A DNA stretch of 64,000 nucleotides from an uncultured Bacteroidales bacterium (GTDB lineage: Bacteria > Bacteroidota > Bacteroidia > Bacteroidales > Paludibacteraceae): positions 36,864 through 100,863 of the forward strand of contig CACXCA010000024.1 in the NCBI GenBank assembly GCA_902766045.1, in the 5' to 3' direction. Numbering within the stretch: position 1 is the first letter of the stretch; every line of letters starts with the position of its first letter. The notes under the pieces are model-generated. The model saw nothing but the letters and a program-made list of their open reading frames with translations. It did not search any database and was not told the DNA's origin. A program made the position numbers and the translations under genes. This document shows, one piece after another, positions 1-8,460 of this stretch.

Positions 1-128
1 CGGCTACCCACAGCTATGACACAACAGAGAAAGAAGCTCGTCAGAGAGCAAAACAAGTAGCGTTAGTGAAACGCGTCATTGATGAATATTATCCTAGCGC
101 AATCGTATCACCACAATTGAAGAAATAA
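1..128 (+). CDS. C-terminal end of an unidentified protein (cut by window edge)
   Basis: An open frame enters from the left edge (first full codon at position 3) and stops with TAA at 126-128. It gives about 41 residues of a charged, probably helical tail ending in SPQLKK. It lies only 5 bp upstream of the CitE-like gene on the same strand, so it is probably the preceding member of the same operon. The family cannot be recognised from this tail. Given the phosphonopyruvate decarboxylase downstream, a phosphonate-pathway enzyme such as PEP mutase would be an attractive guess, but nothing in the visible residues supports it. Confidence 0.6.
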   Translation, partial: ATHSYDTTEKEARQRAKQVALVKRVIDEYYPSAIVSPQLKK

Positions 129-133
129 TTATC

Positions 134-1279
134 ATGAAGCATCATATGTATAATCCGGATTTTAACTTTGTTAAAGCTCCGATAGAATTTAATAAATATA
201 CAGATAGAGATACTCTTCAATATTGCCTTGGTGCCACGCTTTATATGCCTGGCACAAAAGATATCAGAGAAAAAGTACTGAATCATCAACTTCCAGTTAC
301 GTCATTCGTGATGTGCTGTGAGGATGCTATAAAAGCAGAAGATCTTCCAATCGCTGAGCAAAATATTCTTGACACATTGGATTGGTTTGCTGACAGAATT
401 GATGAGGGAAAGATGTCTCTTAATGATCTTCCTCTGATTTTCATGCGAATTCGCAATCCGGAGCAATTTAGAGATTTTGTTCCCCGTATTACCAAGCGAC
501 AAGCAAATATACTTACGGGTTTTAATTTCCCTAAATTCAATAGTAAGAATGCACTGGGTATGATGAGAACTTTGGTCGAGACCAATGCTCGACTTGGTTG
601 CCTACTCTATGGTATGCCTATACTTGAAGGCGAGGAGATTGCGTTCATTGAAACCCGCGGACAAGAGTTGTTGCTTTTAGAAAATATTCTTGAACCTTAC
701 AAAGAACTTATTCTGAATATTCGTGTGGGTGGTACTGATATGTCATCCTTGTTTGGCGTGCGTCGTGGAATCAATTCGACAGTCTATGATATCATGCCTG
801 TACGTGATGCTTTATCTGATATCCTTAATGCATTCAACCGTTTTAATAATTATTGCGTTTCTGGTGCAGTATGGGAATATTTCCGAGCATACATGGATGA
901 TGATATTGATGATGTGATTAAACGTAATTTTCATAGTGCACTAATCAAGGGACAGGATATTGTTAACCCAGCGATTGATGGTTTGTTGAGAGAGGTGATG
1001 CTGGATAGAGCAAATGGTTTTGTTGGTAAAACGATAATCCATCCGACTCATGCTAAATTTGTGAACGCAATGTTCACTGTGGTTGAGGAAGAATATAATG
1101 ATGCATTGCAAATTCTTGGCACTTCGGGCGGTGTAATCAAGAGCAAGGGTGGTGGAAAGATGAATGAGATAGGTCCTCATCACCGTTGGGCAGAAAAGAT
1201 TGTTCGTCGTGCTAATGTATATGGTGTAGTCAAGACAGAGGATTCTGTTCTAAATCTAGTACTTGGGAAAAAAGAATAA
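134..1279 (+). CDS. CitE-like C-C bond lyase (HpcH/HpaI aldolase / citrate lyase beta superfamily)
   Basis: The 381-residue protein carries the signature of CitE-like TIM-barrel lyases. There is a central acidic segment (MPILEGEE), then RVGGTDMSSLFGVRRG from about residue 197 (Asp202 in the metal/substrate loop), then GKTIIHPTHAKFVNA near residue 300, which matches the GK.-IHP loop of citrate lyase beta and malyl-CoA lyases. Family members cleave or form a C-C bond between a 2-oxo or acyl-thioester partner and a hydroxy acid, with Mg2+. The length fits the freestanding C-C_Bond_Lyase subgroup better than the ~290-residue CitE. No CoA ligase or citrate lyase alpha/gamma gene is adjacent, so it is unlikely to be a classical citrate lyase. 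It is the first complete gene of the operon. The substrate is unknown. Confidence 0.8.
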   Translation: MKHHMYNPDFNFVKAPIEFNKYTDRDTLQYCLGATLYMPGTKDIREKVLNHQLPVTSFVMCCEDAIKAEDLPIAEQNILDTLDWFADRIDEGKMSLNDLPLIFMRIRNPEQFRDFVPRITKRQANILTGFNFPKFNSKNALGMMRTLVETNARLGCLLYGMPILEGEEIAFIETRGQELLLLENILEPYKELILNIRVGGTDMSSLFGVRRGINSTVYDIMPVRDALSDILNAFNRFNNYCVSGAVWEYFRAYMDDDIDDVIKRNFHSALIKGQDIVNPAIDGLLREVMLDRANGFVGKTIIHPTHAKFVNAMFTVVEEEYNDALQILGTSGGVIKSKGGGKMNEIGPHHRWAEKIVRRANVYGVVKTEDSVLNLVLGKKE

Positions 1280-1307
1280 AGTGACTAGACCCCACCTAAG
1301 GTAAGTT

Positions 1308-2258
1308 ATGAGAATCGTTCTTGGAACAATGAATTTCGGTCCTCAACTTGATTTTGAGCAGAGCCGAGAAATGGTAAGGGAATTCCTCTCAAGTGGATAT
1401 GATGAGTTGGATACTGCATATGTATATAATAATGGTACGACAGAGGAATATTTAGGAAAGATACTTCCGGAGCTATCGGAAGGAAGTTACAAACTTGCCA
1501 CAAAAGTTCATCCTCGCATTTCGGGCGTGCTTGATAGGAATGCAATCATGACTCAATTACAAGAGTCACTGAAGCGCATGAACCGAAAAAAAGTGGATAT
1601 CCTTTATTTCCATTTCCCCGACAAGAAAACTCCAGTAGATGGAATTCTGCAGACTGTAGCAGAACTCCATGACAAGGGTGTCGTTGGGGAACTAGGTCTT
1701 AGTAATTATCCAGCATGGGAGGTTGCTAATATTATGTATCTTTGTGATAAATACGGGTGTCCCAGACCTTCTGTATATCAGGGAATGTATAATGCCCTTT
1801 GCCGTAATGTGGAGCCAGAACTTTTTGATTGTATTCGTCATTTTGGAATGCGTTTCTATGCATTCAATCCTCTTGCCGGGGGATTGCTTACAGGTAAACA
1901 TCGTTCTATAGATGAGAAACTTGAAGGTACTGGTCGTTTTGCCAGGTTAAAGAGTTATCGAGATCGTTATTGGAAAGAGTCCTATTTTAATGCCCTGGAT
2001 ATTGTGAAAGAGCAATGCGAAAAAGAGGGAATACCTCTTGTTGAGGCTGCATACAGATGGCTTGCAAATCATTCGTATATGAAGGAGGAATGTAATGATG
2101 CAATTCTTCTTGGCGCTTCAAAAATTTCACAAATGGGTCAAAATATAGAAGCTGTTAAGAAAGGTGTTTTGCCTCAGTCCATTCTTGATGCGTACGATGC
2201 GGCGTGGTGTGCTGCCAAAGATGATTCACCATCCTATTTTAAATATTTCAATGTATGA
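1308..2258 (+). CDS. Aldo/keto reductase (AKR7-like)
   Basis: A 316-residue NADPH-dependent aldo/keto reductase. The catalytic tetrad can be placed: Asp35 and Tyr40 in DTAYVY, Lys66 in ATKVHP, His102 in YFHFPD. The later GELGLSNYPAWEV and FNPLAGGLLTG segments are typical of the aflatoxin-aldehyde-reductase (AKR7) branch, which reduces small aldehydes. The stop codon overlaps the next start (ATGA), indicating translational coupling with the PrpD homologue. In this context an aldehyde made by the decarboxylase encoded two genes downstream (phosphonoacetaldehyde, if that protein is true Ppd) is a plausible substrate; this is inference. Confidence 0.88.
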   Translation: MRIVLGTMNFGPQLDFEQSREMVREFLSSGYDELDTAYVYNNGTTEEYLGKILPELSEGSYKLATKVHPRISGVLDRNAIMTQLQESLKRMNRKKVDILYFHFPDKKTPVDGILQTVAELHDKGVVGELGLSNYPAWEVANIMYLCDKYGCPRPSVYQGMYNALCRNVEPELFDCIRHFGMRFYAFNPLAGGLLTGKHRSIDEKLEGTGRFARLKSYRDRYWKESYFNALDIVKEQCEKEGIPLVEAAYRWLANHSYMKEECNDAILLGASKISQMGQNIEAVKKGVLPQSILDAYDAAWCAAKDDSPSYFKYFNV

Positions 2259-3598
2259 TAAATACAACAGATAAATTCGTATCTCACATTTGTGCGATCA
2301 TAAAACAGAAATTTGATGATGCTGTTATCTCTCAGATAAAAACATGTTTGGTTGATTATCTTGGAGCATTGATGGCAGGTGCGAAGATTGCACAATTTAA
2401 GAACGAAAAACTAGTTGCCTTGTTTGGTGAAGATGGGAAGTCATCTTTATTTGGATATAATAAGAAGACATCACTCCTTGATGCTGCTTTAATTAATGGA
2501 ATAAGTGCCCATACGGCAGAGTTGGATGATGGTGTTATCTCTGCAATTATTCATCCTGGAGCTCCGGTTTTCACTGCATTACTTCTTGTGGCGGAGAAAG
2601 AGAATGTGAACTGGGAGGATTTTTGTAGGGGTGTCGTTATCGGATATGAAGTCTCATGCAGAATAGCCAATGCTATTCAGCCCACACATAAAGCAATGGG
2701 ATATCATGCTTCTGGAACATGCGGAACAATAGGTGTGGCAATGGGTATTGCCGCAATGTTGCATTATTCAGAAAATGAAATGAAAAACACTATATCATGT
2801 GCAATGGCATCGTCACATGGTACGTTGAAGGTTCTTGAAGATGCATCTGAACTTAAGCCTTTCAATGTCGGTTCCGCTGTTGTTAATGGCATTATTGCAG
2901 CAAATATGGCTAAAGCAAATTATATAGGAGCTGATGATCCTTTCGAGGGTAAAGCAGGCTTCTTTGCACAAATGACTTCAGAAGTTAAATATGACGAGCT
3001 TTTCAAAACAGACAAATTGATGATTGAAGATGCCTATTTCAAACCATACGCATCTTGTCGATATACTCACCCTGCAATCGAATGTGCATTGCAAATTCGT
3101 AAGGAGGTAGGTTTTGATTTTAGAAAGGTTCAGAGCATAGTTGTTGACACATATGCTTTAGCTGTAAAACATCATGATCATGTTGATATTCCTAATATGT
3201 CATCAGCAAAGATGAGTATTCCATTTGCAACGGCCGTTGTTTTCGCGACGGGATGTGCGGGAGCAAATTCGTTTACTGATGAATATGTATTTAATGAGAA
3301 GGTAATAGAACTTGTTCATAAGATAAAGGTAAATCCAAATGACGAGTATAATAAGCAATTTCCGAAAAAGAGTATTGCTAGTATGGTTGTAACAATGGAT
3401 GATGGGAAAGTATATAAAGCATACGATGATACACCTAAAGGAGAACCTTCCAATCAGATGACATCAGATGAGATGAAACAAAAATTTCTGAGTTCTTTTG
3501 CTTTTGCCAATCGTTCAGAAGAGAATGCTAATGAACTCTTAAATGAAATTTTTTCTGTCAATCCAAACTTAAATAATATAATCAGTTATATTCGGTAA
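2255..3598 (+). CDS. MmgE/PrpD family protein (2-methylcitrate dehydratase-like)
   Basis: 447 residues, the normal length for MmgE/PrpD proteins. Family features visible are the N-terminal helical motif LVDYLGALMAG, the GISAHTAELDDG stretch followed by HPGAPVFTALL, GYEVSCRIANAI, HASGTCGTIGVAMG, and the later KPYASCRYTHPAIEC. Characterised members dehydrate 2-methylcitrate or isomerise itaconate/aconitate-type acids without an Fe-S cluster. No methylcitrate synthase or PrpB lies nearby, so propionate catabolism is unlikely. It overlaps both neighbours by 1-4 bp (ATGA and TAATG), so it belongs to the same transcription unit. Probable role: elimination of water from a citrate-like intermediate of this pathway. 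Confidence 0.87.
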   Translation: MINTTDKFVSHICAIIKQKFDDAVISQIKTCLVDYLGALMAGAKIAQFKNEKLVALFGEDGKSSLFGYNKKTSLLDAALINGISAHTAELDDGVISAIIHPGAPVFTALLLVAEKENVNWEDFCRGVVIGYEVSCRIANAIQPTHKAMGYHASGTCGTIGVAMGIAAMLHYSENEMKNTISCAMASSHGTLKVLEDASELKPFNVGSAVVNGIIAANMAKANYIGADDPFEGKAGFFAQMTSEVKYDELFKTDKLMIEDAYFKPYASCRYTHPAIECALQIRKEVGFDFRKVQSIVVDTYALAVKHHDHVDIPNMSSAKMSIPFATAVVFATGCAGANSFTDEYVFNEKVIELVHKIKVNPNDEYNKQFPKKSIASMVVTMDDGKVYKAYDDTPKGEPSNQMTSDEMKQKFLSSFAFANRSEENANELLNEIFSVNPNLNNIISYIR

Positions 3599-4728
3599 TG
3601 GTAGATCAAAATAAACTTTTTGGCAAACTTGCAGAATTGGGAGTGGATTTTTATACCGGTGTTCCAGATTCTTTACTCAATGATTTTTGCACGTATGCGC
3701 TTAAAAATATAGATGAACAGCATCATGTTATGGCTGCGAATGAAGGTAATGCCATTGCTATTGCATCAGGTTATTATATGTCCACGGGAAACATACCTCT
3801 TGTGTATATGCAGAATTCGGGAATTGGCAATGCTATGAATCCAATACTGAGTTTGTCACATGATGATGTGTATGGTATACCCATGATTCTTGTTATAGGT
3901 TGGCGAGGAGATCCGTCAATAAAGGATCATGCACAACATAAGAAACAAGGTGAGTTAACGCCTGTTTTAATGAAGGATATGGATATTCCATATGATATTC
4001 TTGATGATGAGAATACCGTTTTTGATAAATTTGCATGGGCAGTTTCCATGGCTAAGAAAATATCTTCTCCTGTTGCTCTAATTGCAAAGAAGACAATTCT
4101 CACGAGCAAGGAAAAACATCAAGAATACCCAGAGAGTAACTTGTTGAATAGAGAAGAAGCCATTTCTTTGGTACTAGACTACTTTGGTCGAAATGCTGTT
4201 TATCTGGGTACAACAGGAAGAGTTACAAGAGAACTGCATGAGAATCTTATTGTCAAAGGATATGGTGAAGGAAAAGAGTTTTTGAATGTGGGGTCTATGG
4301 GACATGTCTCCTCTGTCGCGCTTGGAATGGCTATGGCACAGCCTGAAAAAAAATTCGTTGTATTTGATGGCGATGCGGCTGCAGTGATGCATATGGGAGC
4401 TATGGCAACTATAGGAAGATACCATCCTTCAAATCTATATCACATTGTTTTAAACAATGGTGTAAATGAGTCTGTAGGTGGGCAGCCTTCAGCTGGACGC
4501 ACAACAGATTTGACGATGGTTGCTGCAGCATGTGGTTATGAAACAGTTTCCAGTTATGTTAGCTATGCAGATGAGATAATTGATTCATTAAAACGAATTG
4601 TAACAAGTAGTAAACCTAAGTTTCTTGATATATACGTGAAGCAGGGAATAAGGAAAGATATGCCCAAGTTGAATGTGGATCACAAGCAAATAAAGGAACA
4701 ATTGATAAAAGAGATGAAAGTTAAATGA
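3598..4728 (+). CDS. Phosphonopyruvate decarboxylase-like ThDP enzyme
   Basis: 376 residues, matching AepY/Ppd enzymes, which decarboxylate phosphonopyruvate to phosphonoacetaldehyde and so pull the unfavourable PEP mutase reaction forward. Visible: N-terminal FYTGVPDSLLNDF, the ThDP-activating glutamate region AANEGNAIAIASGYY, WRGDPSIKDHAQHKKQGELT, and the C-terminal cofactor motif starting GDAAAVMHMG at residue 258, ending in LNNGVNESVGGQPS. The third residue of the GDG motif is Ala here. Sulfopyruvate decarboxylase is the main alternative, but those are usually two subunits. PEP mutase and AEP transaminase genes are not in the window. Overlaps the PrpD homologue by 1 bp (TAATG) and the lipoprotein gene by 4 bp. 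Confidence 0.88.
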   Translation: MVDQNKLFGKLAELGVDFYTGVPDSLLNDFCTYALKNIDEQHHVMAANEGNAIAIASGYYMSTGNIPLVYMQNSGIGNAMNPILSLSHDDVYGIPMILVIGWRGDPSIKDHAQHKKQGELTPVLMKDMDIPYDILDDENTVFDKFAWAVSMAKKISSPVALIAKKTILTSKEKHQEYPESNLLNREEAISLVLDYFGRNAVYLGTTGRVTRELHENLIVKGYGEGKEFLNVGSMGHVSSVALGMAMAQPEKKFVVFDGDAAAVMHMGAMATIGRYHPSNLYHIVLNNGVNESVGGQPSAGRTTDLTMVAAACGYETVSSYVSYADEIIDSLKRIVTSSKPKFLDIYVKQGIRKDMPKLNVDHKQIKEQLIKEMKVK

Positions 4729-6008
4729 TGAAAAGGATATTGTTTTTTTTCTTCTTTTGTACGTTCACACTTTATGCTTGTGAGGAGGATACTTTGCATA
4801 TGACCAATGTTGTTGAAGCAAATAATTTTCAAGATTATGAGTCTTCACAAAAGGGAGAGAGCGTAGGAGGAAAAACAGCAGTATTACAAAGAGCAAAAAA
4901 GATATCAACCATTACATGGACACCACTTGCTCCGATTTACAGTCATAAACTGAATGGATATTTTGAAGCGAATCATTCGTATGTTGGGGTTCCGTATTCG
5001 TCTGTGAAACAGTTGGATAAGTTTGTGGGACAAGAAGTGTCTTTTGAAACGTTTCTTTCTGCGGTAAATAATCCGTATAGTGTATTATATACCGAAAACA
5101 TGGGAGCTTCGCCATATTTCGGAACGAATTGTTCCACCTATTATGGATCCGTTTGTAGTGCTACCGTTAATTATGCGTTAAATATCAAATTACCTATGAC
5201 GACATCTATGTATGAGGCATCTGGGTTGTTTGAACGGATACCTGTACAAAATATTTCAAAAGCAGAAACAGGAGATATAATTCTGAAGAAAAATATACAT
5301 GTGTTAATGGTGCTTGATGTTAAGAAATCAGAAACGGATACAGACATATTGCTTTTGGAGAGTGGTGATGAAATAACAAAAGAATATACTGTTTCAAAAA
5401 GTTTATACGAAAAGAAGTTTCCATATAGCGATTGGATCATTTATAGATATAAGAAAATAGATGGTGTGGAGTATGACTTATCGGAAGAAAATAATCTCGA
5501 AAAGCTAAAGACTATTTGTATGTCGCGAGGAGATAAGTCGTGTTATCGTTTGAATGAGAACATAGAAGTGTCGGTTTTGTGTACGGATTACCAATATCTG
5601 GTAGTGGAGAATAAGGATTCTGTTATATATTCGACAAAAATAGAGTCAAAAGGAAATGTTTCGATTCCTATCACAAAACCAGGGAAATATACAGCATATC
5701 TTTCTCATAAAGAACTGGGAGGAGAATATGAAGAGTCGACAACATTCGAAGTGATAGAGACAAATGTTAGTTGTGCTCGATCGGGAAGGTATTTGTCGGT
5801 AGATTTTAGTAGTTCCAATGGCATGCCTGCTTATGTTGTTGTATGTAAGAATGGAAAAGGAGATAGGTCTTGTGTGTATGTGATTACCGATGTCGATAGG
5901 TGCTTAGGTCATGTCGATATTCATTTAAGTGATGGAAGCGGGAAATATTGTAAAGTTTTTTTCCAAGGAGAGTATGGATTGGTATCTAATGTGCCAATAG
6001 AAATATAA
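4725..6008 (+). CDS. Lipoprotein with papain/NlpC-P60-like cysteine peptidase domain
   Basis: 427 residues with a short hydrophobic leader and a lipobox LYAC (Cys19), so probably anchored to the outer membrane or cell surface. From about residue 75 to 200 it resembles an NlpC/P60-type papain-like fold: a Cys-rich helix start containing Cys136 and Cys144 (VCSATVNYAL) and a later NIHVLMVLDV strand with His192, as in peptidoglycan amidases and YiiX-like hydrolases. The rest (230-427) is probably beta-sandwich. Catalytic residues are inferred from spacing only. It overlaps the decarboxylase gene (ATGATG) and sits inside an otherwise cytosolic metabolic operon, which is odd. A two-residue downstream ATG at 4728 is an alternative start. 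Confidence 0.65.
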   Translation: MMKRILFFFFFCTFTLYACEEDTLHMTNVVEANNFQDYESSQKGESVGGKTAVLQRAKKISTITWTPLAPIYSHKLNGYFEANHSYVGVPYSSVKQLDKFVGQEVSFETFLSAVNNPYSVLYTENMGASPYFGTNCSTYYGSVCSATVNYALNIKLPMTTSMYEASGLFERIPVQNISKAETGDIILKKNIHVLMVLDVKKSETDTDILLLESGDEITKEYTVSKSLYEKKFPYSDWIIYRYKKIDGVEYDLSEENNLEKLKTICMSRGDKSCYRLNENIEVSVLCTDYQYLVVENKDSVIYSTKIESKGNVSIPITKPGKYTAYLSHKELGGEYEESTTFEVIETNVSCARSGRYLSVDFSSSNGMPAYVVVCKNGKGDRSCVYVITDVDRCLGHVDIHLSDGSGKYCKVFFQGEYGLVSNVPIEI

Positions 6009-6015
6009 ATTGAAA

Positions 6016-6519
6016 ATGAAATATCTAGAGACTCCCATATCAGAGGAAGATATCGCTAATCTTGAAGTTGGCGATATAGTGAACATTTCTGGTTGGATAT
6101 ACTGCGGACGTGATGCAGTATTGCCTAAAATTATCATGGAAGCAGAGTCGGGAACTCTTGACAGAAAGGTTGATTTGCGGGGTGGGGTAATCTTTCACAC
6201 TGCGGTTAGCCCTGCTGGAGTTGGTCCAACGTCAAGTAATAAGAAAGAGATAGAAGAAAGTTTCGGACCTTTGTCGAAACTTGGCATAAAGTTACATTTA
6301 GGTAAAGGTGCTATAGGTGCAGCAACGATTGAATTACTTAAAGAGAATAATTCGGTGTTTGCTGTTATACCACCAACAACAGCGTTGTTTGAAGACCAGA
6401 CATACGAACGAGAACTTCTTGTACACCCAGAGCTTGGAATGGAAGCTTTATACCGTATTAAGGTAAAGAATTATCAGGCTATTATCGCAGTTGCTAAAGG
6501 AAAGAGCATATATGAATGA
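6016..6519 (+). CDS. Fumarase / L(+)-tartrate dehydratase beta-subunit homologue
   Basis: 167 residues from ATG 6016 (an in-frame TTG at 6010 is less likely). The sequence follows the class I fumarase C-terminal domain: N-terminal TPISEEDIANLEVGDIVNISGWIYCGRD, then a substrate loop GGVIFHTAVSPAGVG, then KLGIKLHLGKGAI. This swivelling domain binds the carboxylates next to the alpha-subunit Fe-S cluster. The beta gene precedes alpha and the two overlap by 8 bp, whereas tartrate dehydratase operons usually have alpha first. Usual substrates are fumarate/malate or tartrate; the operon context suggests a different hydroxy-di/tricarboxylate or phosphonate analogue. Confidence 0.85.
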   Translation: MKYLETPISEEDIANLEVGDIVNISGWIYCGRDAVLPKIIMEAESGTLDRKVDLRGGVIFHTAVSPAGVGPTSSNKKEIEESFGPLSKLGIKLHLGKGAIGAATIELLKENNSVFAVIPPTTALFEDQTYERELLVHPELGMEALYRIKVKNYQAIIAVAKGKSIYE

Positions 6520-7363
6520 TGAGATTATAGAGAAAGTATCTGCAGTATTGGTTAAGGCTGGAAGTACATTTCGTCCTGATCAAAAGGCGGCATATGAGAG
6601 AGCAATTGCTTCTGAAAGCAATGCTAAGTCTAGATGGGTTCTCGAACAAGTTTTAGAAAATGCCAAGGTCGCAGAGAAAAGGTTATGTCCGTTGTGTGAC
6701 GACACTGGTATTCCTCATATCTATTTGGAAGTTGGTGCCAATCGTAGTATTAGTGGATCATTGATAGATGATATAAACGAAGGTATTCGTCAAGGGTTGC
6801 GAAAACTCCCTGGACGTCCGATGGCAATAAAAGGTGATGATATGCAACGCATCGATCAGAGTGGTGGCTTGAATGAGGATTCTGGTGCATTAGCGCCATC
6901 TCCAATTCTTTTCCGCCCTTGTGACGATCCAGATAAGATTAGATTAACCGTCTTGATGCTTGGAGGTGGTCCGGCAATTCGGGGTATAACACACCGCGTG
7001 TTTCACCGGCATAGTGTGGATGTTGTTGTGGATGAGATTATATCTCGAGCGAGAGAGGCAGTCTCAAAGCTAGGATGTAGTCCGTGTACGTTGGCTATTG
7101 GTGTTGGACGTTCTCAATTTGAAGCTACGTCGTTGATGCTGGAGGCTATGGCTAAAGGAAACTATGATTACCAAACAGAGTTTGAACAACGTATTACATC
7201 TGGTGTGAATGCAGCTCATATTGGAGCGCTTGGACTTGGTGGCGACACGAGTGTTATTGCAACATTTGCCAATATAGGACCACAAAGAGCCTCTGGGGTT
7301 AGAGTCGTTGCGTTGAGGCCATGTTGTTGCTTTGAACCGAGACGTGCAACTATAGAATTGTGA
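6512..7363 (+). CDS. Fumarase / L(+)-tartrate dehydratase alpha-subunit homologue (Fe-S hydro-lyase)
   Basis: 283 residues from ATG 6512, chosen because it overlaps the beta stop. Candidate [4Fe-4S] ligands of class I fumarases are present: Cys62 in CDDTGIP (with Cys59), Cys189/Cys192 in GCSPCTLAIGVG, and a Cys271-273 cluster in RPCCCFEPRRAT near the C-terminus. The GALGLGGDTSVIATFAN segment is also typical. The enzyme adds or removes water on a hydroxy acid using one iron as Lewis acid and is expected to be oxygen-sensitive, fitting an anaerobe. It is the last gene of the compact operon; a 71-bp gap separates it from the first glycosyltransferase. Confidence 0.87.
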   Translation: MNDEIIEKVSAVLVKAGSTFRPDQKAAYERAIASESNAKSRWVLEQVLENAKVAEKRLCPLCDDTGIPHIYLEVGANRSISGSLIDDINEGIRQGLRKLPGRPMAIKGDDMQRIDQSGGLNEDSGALAPSPILFRPCDDPDKIRLTVLMLGGGPAIRGITHRVFHRHSVDVVVDEIISRAREAVSKLGCSPCTLAIGVGRSQFEATSLMLEAMAKGNYDYQTEFEQRITSGVNAAHIGALGLGGDTSVIATFANIGPQRASGVRVVALRPCCCFEPRRATIEL

Positions 7364-7434
7364 TTGTTCAAAGACTATATGAGCAAGATTGTTTGGTAGT
7401 TTCGTCGATTGGTTTAGCTAAATGAATTGAAATT

Positions 7435-8460
7435 ATGTTAACGGGATTTCCTCCAAAGGGTAGATATAAAGTATTGATTAAATGTTGCACATATAATCAG
7501 TCTAAATACATTACGGATGCATTGAAGGGATTTGTCATGCAGCAAACCAATTTTCCTTTTCTTGCATATGTTGTTGATGATGCGAGTACAGATGGAGAAC
7601 AGGAAGTAATAAAGGGATGGATAAATGAGCATTGTAATCCAAATGATGTATTGGAATACGACAATGAGTTTGCGCATATAATAATGTCTAAGGACAAGGA
7701 TAATGCGAATTGTACGTATGCCATCCATTTGCTTAAAAAAAATTTATATGGTAAGCCAGAAAAAATGACCATTCATAATTTTTGGCGGGAGCAGTGTGAG
7801 TACGAGGCTATCTGCGAAGGTGATGATTTTTGGATAGACGAAAAGAAGTTGCAGAAGCAGGTAAATATTATGGATAATAATCCAAATATTGGTTTCGTTT
7901 ATACTGCTTTTGAAACGGCAAATAAGGATGGAGAATTTACCAAATATGATTGGTGTGAAGAAAGAATGGAACGATCTTGTAGCGGTGATATTTTCGAAAA
8001 ATTGATAGACCACAACATGGTGTTAACTCTTACGATTTGTTTTAGAAAAACTCTTTATGATAAATATTTAGAATTTTTAAAGAAATATTTAGTTAGTATT
8101 GATTACTTTTTATTCCTTGTCCTAGCAGGATTGTCAAAGGGAATCTATATTGATGAAAAAATGGGATGTTATAGAATTAATTCTAATGGATTGGTTCAAT
8201 CTTCAAGAGAAAGGGTAAATGCATTGTGTAATAAAGCTCTGATTGTATCCTCAAAAATCTATTTAAATGGAGATTTTTTTGAAAGGTCGTTTAAAGAGGA
8301 CTTGAAAATACGAAAAGCGATCGTCACAAAATTTTTGCGATTGGTGAAGAGTAATGTGATGACGAAATCAGAATTTTTTAAAATTGTTTCATCTTCCTTT
8401 AAAATGATTTGTATGTTAGGTGTTGTTTCTGTTGAAATGTTAAAGAAGAAAGTTTTATGA
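7435..8460 (+). CDS. Family 2 glycosyltransferase
   Basis: 341 residues of GT-A fold. The N-terminus has KCCTYNQSKYITDAL and VVDDASTDG, the nucleotide-binding part of GT2 enzymes. The metal-binding acidic motif is in ICEGDDFWID, followed by a QVNIMDNNPNIGFVYTAF segment. It transfers a sugar from a nucleotide donor to a growing polysaccharide repeat on the cytosolic face of the inner membrane. Its last codons overlap the next start by 4 bp. A 40-nt piece of its 3' half (8197-8235) reappears, degenerate, in the scar at 9485-9524. Donor and acceptor cannot be deduced. Confidence 0.88.
   Translation: MLTGFPPKGRYKVLIKCCTYNQSKYITDALKGFVMQQTNFPFLAYVVDDASTDGEQEVIKGWINEHCNPNDVLEYDNEFAHIIMSKDKDNANCTYAIHLLKKNLYGKPEKMTIHNFWREQCEYEAICEGDDFWIDEKKLQKQVNIMDNNPNIGFVYTAFETANKDGEFTKYDWCEERMERSCSGDIFEKLIDHNMVLTLTICFRKTLYDKYLEFLKKYLVSIDYFLFLVLAGLSKGIYIDEKMGCYRINSNGLVQSSRERVNALCNKALIVSSKIYLNGDFFERSFKEDLKIRKAIVTKFLRLVKSNVMTKSEFFKIVSSSFKMICMLGVVSVEMLKKKVL

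Noticed and set aside
1..128. Identification of the truncated gene as PEP mutase
   Set aside because: Would fit the decarboxylase, but the 41 visible residues show no diagnostic motif.
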